DNA of 64,000 nt from Acorus gramineus (taxonomy: Eukaryota > Streptophyta > Magnoliopsida > Acorales > Acoraceae). The position numbers and the translations under genes were made by a program. The notes under the pieces were generated by a model. It was given only the letters and a program-made list of their open reading frames with translations. It did not search any database and was not told where the DNA came from. The first letter of the stretch is position 1. Each line of letters opens with the position of its first letter. Location: NCBI GenBank assembly GCA_030737835.1, contig CM060856.1, positions 11,956,217 through 12,020,216 of the forward strand. The letters are read 5' to 3'. Below are positions 13,290-26,100 of this stretch, piece by piece.

Positions 13290-16200
13290 TCGTCTTGGAA
13301 TTTGATGGACGACCGCAGAATCTATGCCGTTCATGAGCTTGTTTCAAAGCATCTGATTTTTTCAAAACAATAATTAAAAATAATAGTTTAAATAAATTTA
13401 TTCACCAAAAATAGATTTTTTTTGTTTTTTAAAAATTAACTTTTTTATATTAAAAATAATTTTTTAATTAAATTAATTTTTTAGAATGCGTTTGACAACA
13501 TTTTTAACTTTTTGTTTAATTAAAAACTGAATCGCTTTAAAAAAAAGAATCAAATGGGGCTTAAAATAAAAACAAACAAACTAATAATTATCAAGAACAA
13601 AAGTAAAATTAATAAATTTTTTATTTTTTACTAAAAAAAATTTAAAATTTCTTTTAACAGCATAAAATGAGTAAATGACAAAACATTGGATAAAAATGGA
13701 TATATATTATTCTCACATAAATTTTATTTTTTAAAATTTCTTTTGTATTTTTTTTTTTTTTATGAAATGTACGTTTCAATGCACGTAGTTTTCAACTGTC
13801 ATTTATCAACGGTAATAAAAAATACAACTTATCTAAGTAAATACATACACATTAGAACAAAAAAAATATAAAAATAATGCATTGAATTAATTAAACTACA
13901 TATTTTATTTTTTATAAAACAAAAAAATATAATAATTGTCAAATATTTTTTTTAAAAAAATAATGATAAAAATTACTTTCATGATCTTTCATGATCAATC
14001 TCATTATTTTTTTTAAAAAAAAATCCACCAAAAATTTTTGCTTAACACGTGAACGTAGGCAATAAATGTAGATTCGCATAAATCGAGGGACCAGCAAATG
14101 AGCCTCGTCAATCGCATCTTTTTAAATATGAAATGACATACATGCCTTTCTTGTCATTTCAATTGTGAAGTGACAGTGAACATGGTTTTGTTTTTGTGGT
14201 TTGGGTGGTGTTTTGGATATTATCAGATCATATAGGGGTAGTTTTGAAATGTTTATTTTGACCGGATCATGTGGTTGGTCAGAACGTGCTCGTGCCCTCC
14301 TCCGATCTGACGCCACCTGTCACAGTTTGATTGGATGGTTCCTTTTCCTATTCAATGTGAATATCTTCGTATGATCGATCAGCCACGTCATCACTCTCTC
14401 ACCCGTACTACCGGGGACAAATGACAATCAACTCCCTCGATTCTAAAATAATAGCAAACTAATGCAAAACGAATGACCAATGCGATACGTGGATTGCTTC
14501 TACCTCTCTAGAAAGTGAAATCATTAAGCCCATATTTGGCCAGAGAATAAAATAACGTTTAGAAACGTAGTTTGAAAAGAAATTTTTAGTTTTTACAATT
14601 TTATGCACATCTTTTGAAGGTGTAATGATGATGATTTGAGAGTGTAATGATGATGGCTGCTTTATAAAACACAGATTTCGAGGTACAGTTTAGAGATAAA
14701 ATCTAGTAATGATGATGTATTTAAGTTGATATGTTTGGTAACAGTTTTTAGCTTTTAGCTTTTAAATGATGATGTATTTGACTTGATGTGACTGCAAAAA
14801 TTAAAAGCTACTTTAAGCTTTTGCAGCCAAACATACACTTAAGTCTGATATAAATTGGAATTAATCAGAATAACTTCGTTATGATTGTTTGGATAACTGG
14901 AATAAATGAGAATCTGTATATTAGAATTAACTAGTACAAAGTGATATATGGATTTCATTCACCCATTAGAATTAAGTTATTATAGGTTATTCAAACTAAA
15001 AGAATATGTGCGCCCACTATCAAATCAACTGTCATCACTTCTTACAAATCAACTGTCAAATCCACTGTCATTATTTTTTTATCTTTTATAAATCTTTATC
15101 CACACTTTATTCATATTTTATCCAAATAACAAAAACTTTATTATTACGTTTCCCAATAGAAATAATTCAAAACACAACTAAACACAAAATCATTTTATCC
15201 TTATTTATACTAGAATAGTCATAAATATCAGAATAATTATATTATATTCTTGAACCACACAAAGGCTAAAGGTATCGTTTCAGAAAAAGATTGGAGGGTG
15301 ATTTTGCCTTTAATTAAGTAGAAGCCAAAATATCAATTGATAGAAATAAATCGATGATCCACATTTCTTTTCTTTTCTTTTTTGTAAAAATTCAGAATAA
15401 TGGTCATCAATTCATTTTTTTTTTTCACGCCAATTCTTCTTCTTCTTGTTTCTAGGTTTCATAATTGTTGAAGTCTATTTAATTTTTCTACTTAGTAAAT
15501 TTTATATTTTATATAAGACACGTTCCCAAAGTCTGATTGAGTCATAAAGACACCTATAACTTAATGATGGAACACATTATTCATGAATCATGAATGATAT
15601 TCAATGTTTTCTTTCTCTTTTAAGAGTGTTGTTTCATAATCTTGGAACAGGTCCGTTTCTTTAATAAACTGAACGAGCTGAGACAAGATGTGATGTGGTC
15701 CATTCGAATGGCTGTTGTACAACCATATATCTCTTGTATTATTTAAACGGATTTGAATTATCTATTATCAAGTGCCTTTTATGTTCAATAAATGCGACTA
15801 TCACTCCGAAAATAAAAGGGGTTGTTGGACGGTAATGAATGGACTTTTAGTTAGACAAAATTTTAAACTCATCAATTATATATATAAAAAAAAAGGATAA
15901 CTCTGATAAAATCTTTTCAGAAAGAAAAAAAAAAAAGATTTAAACATTTTTCCATGACATCAAGTATACTCGAAAACAATGAAAAAATCATAGAACTCTT
16001 AAAATGAAATTTGCATACAAATTCACATAAAGATAATTTATTATAAGAACTCACACAAAAATTATTTTTGTTAATTACTTACACACACAAAAAGGATTCA
16101 AAGATCCCCATTGATTGTGATGGTGGTGGAGGTAGTTTAAAAGGGCAGGTACGTTCCATCTACCAAAAGATGTCACCTACCTGCCATACAATAATAGTAG

Positions 16201-17540
16201 GTGAAAAGAAAGGTCTTTGGATAATGGAATTTTATAGGTTTTCTGAATTTGTAGAAAATATATATAATATTATGTTATATTGGATTTTTAGTGACTCAAA
16301 AAAGGAACGTTGACTGGATTGGGTGTAGGATATGAAAATCGTGATACGACCTAATCTTTTTTTCTCGAACGATAAAAGTACCCAACGTTCAAAGCAGTCA
16401 ATCAACAGACTGGTGGATGCATGCCCTCCCATTCACACTATATATATAATTATAACATGGAAATCCACACCATTCCCTTCCCCATTCACAGAGTTTCTGA
16501 AACCACTGTTTAAGCTTCAGAGGACATTTATATGGGGATATCCTGATCGGATTGTCTTCCAAAGCACAGTAAACTCTGGTTTGTTCCTATCTTGGAATTC
16601 AATAAAATTGCTATTTGTTATCTCCACTATTCTTTGATGATAGTTATTACTATAATATTGTCAGATATGATAGCATGGATAATTATTATGTTTTTTTTAT
16701 TATTTTTGCCCTCTTCAAAAAAAAAAAAAAAAATTATGTTTTTTTTTTTATAAGAAAAGGTAGATCTTGTGGATAATTATCATGTTTGGTGCATGTCCTG
16801 AATACTGCCTAACTTCATTATACAAGGTCCGTCTGTTTGCTTTACTCGACATGAATTAATATTCTAAAATGAATAGCTACCCCTGTTCATCTTGTTTTTT
16901 TCTTATTTGTCTCGTTATCATCTAATTATAAATTTGGGTGTCAGATATTATTCTCCCGTTAGTCCAGAAAAGCACCCCATGTAATGGACTCGTGCCTTTT
17001 CTTTTGTTGCCCTAACTAGTTTTGATTTTTTTCTCAAGTACATACTCATCTAATACATACATTTACAAAAAAATAAAAATAAAATATGTACAAAATGAAT
17101 CAACTTTACATTTTTCTAAGCGAAGATTATACTGGCTTGACCTGAAGGTGGAGACTTACTCGATATCAACATGTAGATTCGCAAAATTATTTGTCATTGA
17201 AATCCATCATTGAAAAATCGCAAAAATAAAAAAAAATAAAAGAAAAACTTTTTTTTATCATGAAAACAATTGTTTCAGGTGCTATGATTAAAATAATTTT
17301 GGAAATCTATATATATAAAAAAAACTCACAAAAGTATTTTAATCATTGCAATCCATCATTCAAAAGAAGCCCATATTTCGCAATAAAAAAATTCACTTCT
17401 GGACCAGATGACCTGAGAAAAGACAAGCAGATCACGAGCCATATAGAGCTGCTTCAAACAGGACCAGAAACACCATACGAGCCCACCCAACAGCCAGAAG
17501 ACAAACCATATCAACCGGGTAAGTGGAGTGACATTGAATT
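13290..17540. other. Long AT-rich intergenic region
   Basis: No gene is supported. There are many A/T runs. A short frame near 16450-16640 contains a phrase like the zinc-finger end of LINE proteins (QRTFIWGYPD), but it is too short to call. Confidence 0.5.
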
Positions 17541-18119
17541 ATTCTCATATTTACATATATTGATGGAAAACACATCCCTAGCCTAGCTCACATGTAAACA
17601 GAAAATTAAAAAAAAGAAGAAAAGAATACGACAAGTCTAAAGTAAATTGTCTAAATAACTATATCCAACAAGTTATATTAACACAAAGCTATGAACATTT
17701 TAGACACATTCCCAGCATGTCCTTGCTAAATCTGTAGTCTTGACCAGCCTCTGGGTTTCTTCTCTTCCAACCCGATTTTTTGTATGTGATAGGGTATTTG
17801 CTTCACTTTGGTGGAAGAGAGGGGTATTTGCTTCACTTATTCTCATATTTACATATATTGAAGGAAAACACATCCCTAGCCTAGCTCACATGTAAACAAC
17901 AAATTAAAAAAAGAAAAGAAAAGAATTTGACAAGTCTAAAGTAAATTGTCTAAATAACTATATCCAACAAGTTATATCAACACAAAGCCATGAACATTTT
18001 AGACACGTTCCCAGCATGACCTTCCTAAATCTGTAGTCTTGACCAGCCTCTGGGCTTCTTCTCTTCCAACCCGATTTTTTGTATGTGATAGGGTATTTGC
18101 TTCACTTTGGTGGAAGAGA
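17541..18119. repeat. Two-copy tandem duplication (about 280 bp) near the 3' end of the TOM3-like gene
   Basis: Copy 1 starts at 17541 and copy 2 at 17839 (offset 298). Both begin 'attctcatatttacatatat' and continue through 'gtagtcttgaccagcctctg' to 'tttggtggaagaga'. The junction carries the shared words 'tatttgcttcactt', a microhomology that can explain the duplication. Copy 2 is the one joined to the final exon's downstream sequence, so the 3' UTR or terminator region of the gene at 18192 may be duplicated. Confidence 0.9.
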
Positions 18120-18191
18120 AGGTATTATACACTCCATGCCTTCTTGTAAAAGGAGCTTTTACATGGGACACTGATTTTTTGTCCAAGACAA

Positions 18192-21100
18192 TCAATGAAT
18201 TGGGTGGTACTGAGTGATCCCCCGTTTGGGAGGTAGCTTCCGTAAAATGAACAGTACCAGAGTACAAGGGATGATTTCCACAAGCTGTGAGACATAACAC
18301 CAAAAAAATAAAAATAAATGAAACAGATCTTTTCAATGTCCCATAAGAATCTACAAAGGAATGTAAATTATCATTGATGATTATAATGAATTGTCAATTG
18401 GATTATGGTAATTTTATTATCAAGATATGAATGTGATATAGTCCTGTCCTCTGTTGAAGTCAGTGCATAACATGGTGAAAAATAGAACACACTATTGTTA
18501 AAACCACTTACCAGATAATACAAGAAGTTGAGGATCGGATGATTCAAAACGTCTAGGTCTGCAGCTTTATCAAATGCATTTAGGCACATCTGTAGGACAA
18601 GTATAAGGATTAGAAAATGGTGTATTCTTTTTCTTCCAGATGGCCAACATGTTACAGATAATACAAAGCCGATAAACAGAGTAGACGGTTCTTACCATTA
18701 TACATCTTATCAAGAAACAAGTGAAACATATGGTAGTTATATAGCCAACCTGCAAATGTAACAGTCAAACAAATAAAAACGCTGAACAAAGACAAAGCCA
18801 TACGTGTGTTCCCACAAGATTTGAAGCTAATTAACTCTATCAACATACCTCCTGCAATTTCTTGCGCCGCCCTTTAGATTCAACAGGAAAGTGATGCAAC
18901 ATAAGGAAGAGTCTGATCAAAATAGAAGCAACAAAAATGGATCATTCAAGATGTCACAATGGGCTTCGAGATGAAATTTGTGAACCACAATGGTGAAATA
19001 AACAATATCTTAAAGGAGAGTATTATTATTGACAGACATTTGTAAGCCTAACCAGCAACAAGAGAGATAAGAGCGGGGAAGCTCAAAAGGAAATATTTTA
19101 AGATATGCCAACCGAAGGCTGTGAGATGTAGTAGTGAATGAAAACACCATCATCTACATCATCCTATGCAATGGCAATTTCTTATTTACTTGTATGTAAC
19201 CAATATAATGTATGGCTATTTTTCTTTTACCTGTTGAGTCTAGTAGTTAAAAAATGCATAGTTTCCAATCTTTACCTATTCTAAAGAACTTATTAGCACC
19301 ATAACTCCCAGGCTTTTGATCTTTCAATTAAATATTGTAGTCTGGACATTGATACACAAGCCAAAAGGAAGAAAACACGGAGGGAACCTGAGGGGAAAAA
19401 AACTCAAAGGCAGAAGGCAGTCCCGATGTTGTAGAACAAGGAGCATGCATTTTCCTAATTCTTTTCCACTGGATACAAGATCAGATGTACCATTTATATT
19501 ATATTTTGAATAACCTACAACAAGGCTTTCAAAGTGCCTGAAGTGTTTTAAGTATACATATAGAAACAAAGGTACAGCAAAAAAAAATAAAGAAAGAAAG
19601 AGAAAAGATAATAAACAGGGCGTCTAAAAGAATATAGGTTTAAGGGAAATCCTCCATGTTAGATGAGCTTAATGGCAAAACTGCCAATATAATGATATTC
19701 AGAAAGGAATGCCTCACGTAACAGTCAATATCCAGTGTCTGGATGTTCAGTAGTCTTAATGCTAGTTTAAGGCTTTCTCCTTGTTGAAGAAAAATACATT
19801 TTTCCACAGTGCATATCATTGGTGAAGGATAAAGTGTTGCTTTGCAGAACACAGATTGCTCAGAAACAATATTGCAAGAACATCGCAATGAGCCAAACCA
19901 GAGGACACGTGAAGGTATCAGTGGTTTTTTGACAAAAAAAAAAAGAAAAGAAAAAGGTATCAGCGGTTAGATGGTAAGTAAGGGTTTCATAGTTTCCTCA
20001 AATGGTATAATTGTATGAATTCTGCAATAATCCTATATGGTGTTTAACAATATGCTTTTTAAGATGCATTCCAAAAACAGTAATTATAAAACTCCTTTAC
20101 TTGCTATGTACCACATAAGGTGGATATCTTCTGCACCAATACACCCTAGAATCTGATCATTGAGACTTGTTCATGAGACGAAATGTAGAGCCACTAATGA
20201 AGCTAAGCAGAAAACTCTCATCTATTGTCTCACCTGCCCCCATAAAGAAGAAATCCAAGAGCTGCAAACAAGGAGACACCTGAAAATTTTTGCCATCAGG
20301 CACTCTGAGAGTCCAGTATAATTTATAGAAAAGCCAATTCAGCTACAAAAGTTTTTTTTAAAAAATAATAAATTAAAATACCCGCAAAGAAGATCTTGGA
20401 GAGGATGAGCACAACTCGGATAGGCTTCCACCACAACACCAACCATAAAGCAATCTAAAGTATTTCAAGTAATATCAATACCAAAAAGATGCCAAGTATT
20501 ACAAAACACATTTAATCATCGGAAAAATATTCTATCATTGTAAAGCGATTGCTTGAACAAGAACACCCAATGATGAGTGATAATTCATACCCAACACTTC
20601 TGGTTTGATAATACAGTAACTTTTAGAGGATTGTAAATTTTAACCATTATTATGTCACAGAACAAAATGAAATGAGCATGTGCAGAAACAACGGAAAATG
20701 GGTCAATGAGCCTGAACTGCAGAATGCAGAGGCAGTAATGTATTACAAATAAACAAAGCCCTTTTGGAACCCAAAACCAGATAGAAAAAATCAAAGGTCC
20801 TAGTTGTTGTGATTGATGCCTAAATCATATCCAGAAACTGAAACAAGTGATAAAACATGAATCTTCACTAAAAAAACATCGAATAAAATCTACGTAATCC
20901 TAATATAAGAACATTCTCACTAGTGAAACTTGTCCATAGCATAGAACCTCAGTGCAAAACCAAATGAAAAAAGTGAATGGGGAATGCATAGCTTAATAGC
21001 TAATTGTCAACTACATGGATTTCCAAGTTATGATTTTACCCCACGAGTCCTTGTTCCTATTCTTGCTGTATCAATTTAGCATTGAATAAAATTTTAATCA

Positions 21101-23727
21101 TAGGAAGCAAATTATGTGATTGCCTTTAATGACAACTATTCTAATCCATAAGATGTTTGTGTACCTCTGAAGAATCAAATGGTGCTCGTGAATTAGCATT
21201 TACAGCAAGCCCCAGATGTTTGAGTACCTCTGAAGAATCAAATGGTGCTTGTGAATTAGCATTTACAGCAAGCCCCAAATGTTAATTGTTGACAATGAGT
21301 CATTTAGATATCATCAGTATACAAAAAATCATTGATACACATTGTGAATGCTGAGCTCCATATCCATTTTGCGTTTTACATCACTCATTTATTTCTATGC
21401 AAATGAGTAACAATATCTCCCCTTAACTAATTTCATCCAAATCCATTCTCTTCCATGACTAATCTTCTGACCCTATTCTCGCGCAAGTATTTTCTGCTTC
21501 TTTCTCTATTCAAACCCACATTTTATTGTCTTTCACTGAAATGTATGACTTGTAAGTCTTGTAGATTAAAGAATGAGATATCTGCATAATATTATTTTGT
21601 GTTTGCAAAAGTTGCACACGATTGAGCATAATTTTCTATAAGGTAAGCTGCTGGGCATGATTTTCTGTTAATGGACTTTATAATAAATAGTGAGTTTGCA
21701 AAAGTTTTTGTGTGTGTGGAAACAGTGGGCAATTGCCCTCATTTTATTTAATAAGAGAGGGTGGGTGCCAAAAAGGGAAATACAAGACCAAATGAAAGAA
21801 AGAAAAAACCGGGAAGGACCCTCAATAAAAGAGAGCTCTACCAGGATCCAGGATCAATCCAAAGCACACTACTCCTGAATCGACAAGCCACCCCCGCAAC
21901 CGAACTCACCCCTAAACAAAATCTCCCCAAATCCTGGATGAACCTGATCACTGACTCTCAGATGTTTTCCGCATACAGAGTATTTCCTCAAAACAGAGTG
22001 TGATTTCTAGTAACCAAACAGACCAAACCACAGTAGACATGAACTATCATGAGATCTCCGCCCCTGTGGATCCATCCCCTGGCCTTCTCAACTATTTAAC
22101 CAACTCTCACGTCCTCCAGTGATGTGAAATTATTGTCCATCCCTGTAGCCGAACTCAGCCAATTCCAGACCATGCATACCATCTGGCATGAAATGAAGAG
22201 ATGCTTAACTGTTTCCTCCTCTTCATTTCTTCTGGTGTGAAATTAAGAGATGCTCAGCTGTTGGTTAAATGGGTTGCAGTGCAAAGTAGGGGACTCCAAC
22301 ATTTTGTTTGCAAAAGTTGCACATACTTGGGCAAAATTTTCTCTAAGACAAGCTGATGGGCATGATTTTCTGTTAATGGACCATATGGTTAAAAGTTTGT
22401 GTATCCCTCCCACCCTCTCTCTGCTTCATTTTTCGGTACGTTAATTAAATCAATATAATAGATATCCTTCATTTGTAGAGGAAGACAGAGGCACCACAAT
22501 TCATTTTTACTTTTTTAGTGTAATTAGAATGTACAAAGGAAATGTTATCCAGGCACACAAAGAAATTATTCTTTTCATTTCTTGGATCTCCCTAGGAAAA
22601 CATGGATGATAACCTATTATCTTAAGAAGATATAATAACAAGAATTTGATGGCACCGGTTCTTCTCTCTTGAAAAAATCCCTTTATCAAAATTCATATCT
22701 AATTTCACCCAATGTTATTTTTCATAAGCTTCACCACACCCCATCCCTTGGTATTTTTTGTCATTATTTTCTCCTGATTGGGTGGGAATCATTAGCAAAC
22801 CAAAATGGAATTTGGATTCATGGTAAAATGAATATTGGTAAAAACATTATATCAAAGATGGAACAATCAGGGCCTGTAATATTTGTAAAGAATGGATTTC
22901 TATGTTACAGTTTTGTTAGATTGTTTGATTTGCAAAATTCATTTTCTAATGTTTAGTTCACGCATAAAAATGATAAGAGAATTTGATTTGAATAGCACAA
23001 ATACCCTTACTAATAGTCATGTACATATACTTGAAAGGTCCACCACTTTTCCAATCAAATTTCTCAAGAAAATTCTAAATAAATATCCAGACAATGGAAA
23101 TTATTTTTTCCTAAAAATATATTGAAAAGAAAAAAATATCAGATTCAGAAAACTAATCAAGAAGAAATTCTTTTCAAAAAGTCTCCAAATTCATCCAAAG
23201 CAACCTAAGATGAGATTACTACTGGTGTCATACATAACATAATCATTCAAATCTTCACTAAATATAGTTGAAAACCAAATGTTGATATAGACCATGAAAG
23301 TGAAGAAATACAACGGCCAGCCAAATCATCCCCGTTAATCAGGTTGTGTTTGTTTCATGAGAGGGTGTTTCGGGGGTAGAGAGAGAGAGAGAGATGAACG
23401 GGGGGGGGGGGGGGTGGATCTTTTAACTCTTGCATGGCATATGCCAAGAATTACCATGCTAAATCAGGGATATGTTCAAGGTTTATATTAATGTTCTAAA
23501 AATCCCACCTAGGCCCCGATTAATCCTCCGCCTAAGCCTAGGTAGTCTCAACCCGCAACGCTTAACGTCTAGCCGTTTTTCTGATCAATCTCTAGTTGAG
23601 TAATAAGCTATTAAGTTACCTTATATATTATATATCTATTGATTGATTTTTATGTTATCTTTATTATGCTTATATTATTAATTTTGTTTTGATGTTAATT
23701 TGTTATTATTTTGTAGACTAAAATTAT

Positions 23728-23773
<46 letters not shown>

Positions 23774-26100
23774 TATTCTAAAAAAGGATTGATTAATCTC
23801 CGCCTAGCCGATTAATCCCTAGTCCTTTCTCAACCGCCCAAGCATCTAGCACTTTTTACAACATTGGTTTATATATTAATAGGTATTAGCAAAAACTTTA
23901 TGAGCAACTAAAGGATTTCACTCGAGCGCATGCGTTAGAAAATACTTTTTTTCTTTCATGATTGGCAATTCAAAGAAGATTCATCATGCAGGATGACTGA
24001 TTGTGTGACCTGATGACGTTTGCACGAACAAAAGGTCATCGTGAAATTCACAACAATCTCAAATAATAATAAGCTTAACAATATTATACACGGATGTGTA
24101 CAAGCACGTCAATTCTTGATTGTTTTGAAGAAGTTAGAACTACCATCTTTCTCTATAATCTTTAAGTTAAATATATATTCTATAGATGATAGATATTTCT
24201 CAGCAAACTCTAACTATTCAAACCAGCTTCAACATGCACACCCGAGACCCCAATTCAATCATCTTTTATGGTTTTATACAAGGCACATGTCACAGATCAT
24301 ATATTCTAAATGAATGACCCAGCTTCTAAACGTACGATACAATAAAACAAAGAATAAGCTGTTAGAATGCCACTCAAAAGAATGAGTGAACCACATGGTC
24401 CATACTCAGTAGTATCCCTATGTTAATGAATAAAAAAATGATACATACTGACGGATTTGGCCTGATTGTAGATTTTCTCAGACAACTACTACACAAATTT
24501 ACATTCATATTATGCCTTGCCTACAAATTGATAAGAGAATTATCAATACTTTAATAGGAGAAAAAATGGTCTGGTCAGTACTGAGGCACATGTCATTTTC
24601 TATCATTTGTCAACAACAAGATGAAGTAACTACCATCACAATTCTAAATTATTCAGCAATCAATAATAGGAAAGTAGCGTTTCCACTACAATTCCACATC
24701 ACTAAACACTCATGACCTTTGATGAACCATTAAATGGTCACCTCAATATTGGCTTACTCTATTTTTAAAATAATCAGAAAAATATAGATTAATATAAAAG
24801 TAAAAAAAAAAATCCCAAAAATTGTAAACACGTGTAGACATATCCAACAGATAACACGTGTAGACATATCCAACAGATTTTCTGTTCCAATTAGAGTGAC
24901 ACAAGTCACACAACCCTGAGCCCTTTCCAGTTCACCCCTTCCTCACTTAATTCCTCATGAAAATGGGACTAAGATTTTGACAGAGATTTACATATATAGG
25001 TACGGGGGGGGGGGGGGGGAGTTAATTGCAGTACCTGTATGGTATATACCACAGCATTAATTGTATAGAAAGTTGGCCTGAGCCCATCCGAAGAAACAGC
25101 ACGTGCCTATTAAAACAACCATTGTAACAAAATAACTAAAATACGAGAATATTATGAGAAAGTATATGATCATCTCACGCGAATATAGGTACACACCTGA
25201 TAATATATCTCTGCCCAAAACAGAACTAACAATGCATATGTCGTGAAGAACAGAAGAGCCGGCATATCAAGAAGCACATGTTGTAGTATCTGGTGCCAAA
25301 CAAATGATAGCCATAATAATTAATAGAAACCCGAAGCCCTTATAATAATTAAAAAAGTCTACACGTTAAAATATAAAAAATACCTCTGGCCTTATTTGTT
25401 GGACACCTTGGCGAAACACAAAGACTAAGGAGCGAACTGCAAGAAAGTAAACACACAGACAACATGGGACAGAGAGATACTTCCAAATACACGGCAATCT
25501 TAAGCTATATCCAAATTCTAACAACCAAAATAGTTCTTGATGATAATATAATGTTCCATTTTGATTTTCATGGTCTAAAATTGATAGCATATCCAAACAT
25601 TATCACCAACGACTCAAACAAAACTCGTCAGAAATTCAAATCCATGGACATGGACAAACCTGCATTGACGACGAAATTCAAAAAGTGAAAGACTTTCTGA
25701 GTCGTCCAGCCATACTCAGGCACTCTGCACTCAATCCGTACAAGTTGAATCTGCGGATGCAAATTCCATCATCATCAATGCCTAATTTTCCAACATAAAC
25801 CTTCAAAAAGCGTCAACACCCTCTCCTCACACGATTTTCATTGCTTCCTCTACAACTAAACTAACGAAACCCTAACCCCAGCAACAACAAAAAGAAGAGA
25901 ACAAATTCGGGGACGAAGAGATCCCAAACAACCAAGACCGTGGGAGGGGGAGAGGGAATTACGAGGGCGACGGCGGCGACCGCGCCGGTGAGACCGGCGA
26001 GGATGTGGAAGATCCGGTCCTGCCAGACCGCCGAGTTATCGACGTCGTCCCACCACGTGATAGCGTCGGTAAGGCCGTACGACGCCACCGACGACGCCAT
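18192..26100 (-). CDS. TOM3: TOM3/TOM1-type seven-pass membrane protein, 11 exons, 284 aa
   Basis: The TOM1/TOM3/THH1 family are tonoplast multipass proteins known as plant host factors that tobamoviruses use to assemble replication complexes. Their normal cell role is poorly known. Exons in coding order: 26100-25963, 25750-25660, 25436-25384, 25289-25197, 25106-25035, 20454-20382, 20279-20234, 18912-18849, 18749-18696, 18589-18512, 18284-18192. All joins keep frame. Family hallmarks: [90 protein letters not shown] and the ending [16 protein letters not shown]. Length is close to the usual 280-295 aa. Several phrases ([26 protein letters not shown]) look closer to TOM3 than TOM1 from memory. 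The 4.58-kb intron 5 has collected transposons. A G16 run lies 15 nt after that intron's donor. The gene appears intact. Confidence 0.95.
21151..21276 (-). repeat. Tandem 63-bp repeat, two copies, open on the minus strand
   Basis: Two nearly identical 63-bp units (21151-21213 and 21214-21276) within TOM3-like intron 5. 63 bp is 21 codons. On the minus strand both copies read open as a peptide containing LGLAVNANS and APFDSSEV. I do not recognise the protein. It could be a captured exon fragment or chance. Confidence 0.8.
21601..22382. repeat. Diverged direct repeat flanking LINE debris
   Basis: About 80 bp at 21601-21680 ('gtttgcaaaagttgcacac' to 'gattttctgttaatgga') recurs at about 22305-22382. 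The two copies lie on either side of the LINE fragment. They are too long and diverged to be its target duplication, so a segmental duplication is more likely. Confidence 0.7.
21740..22245 (-). pseudogene. LINE (L1-type) 3' fragment, zf-RVT region
   Basis: Minus-strand translation gives [11 protein letters not shown]...VWNWL, the signature of the zinc-binding region after the reverse transcriptase of plant L1 LINEs, then stop-interrupted remnants and a tail including [10 protein letters not shown], typical of plant LINE ends. Several stops; dead. It sits in intron 5 of the TOM3-like gene in the same orientation as the gene. Confidence 0.6.
23400..23414. repeat. Poly(G) tract, 15 nt
   Basis: Uninterrupted G15 just after an (AG)n run, within TOM3-like intron 5. 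Confidence 0.95.
23489..23866. mobile_element. hAT-type MITE with 8-bp target duplication
   Basis: The ends are TAATGTTCTAAAAATCC (left) and, reverse-complemented, CAATGTTGTAAAAAGTGC (right), both fitting the hAT terminal pattern YARNG. The exact 8-bp sequence GTTTATAT occurs at 23481-23488 and 23867-23874, the target-duplication length of hAT elements. Subterminal GC-rich words such as 'cctaggc' and 'ccgattaatc' occur at both ends. 378 bp, no coding capacity, so a non-autonomous element in TOM3-like intron 5. A (TA)n run lies inside it. Confidence 0.88.
23737..23765. repeat. (TA)n microsatellite
   Basis: TA dinucleotide run inside the hAT MITE. Confidence 0.85.
25004..25019. repeat. Poly(G) tract, 16 nt, beside a splice donor
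   Basis: G16 on the plus strand, so C16 in the TOM3-like pre-mRNA, starting about 15 nt downstream of the donor of intron 5 (exon ends at 25035). Confidence 0.95.

Noticed and set aside
16450..16640. Short plus-strand frame with QRTFIWGYPD, LINE-like
   Set aside because: Only a short phrase matches; no neighbouring LINE sequence was seen.
18025..18336. Minus-strand frame starting [14 protein letters not shown], looking like a bacterial lipoprotein signal
   Set aside because: It overlaps the true last exon of the TOM3-like gene in another frame; that exon (ending QYHPIH) is strongly conserved, so this is a shadow.
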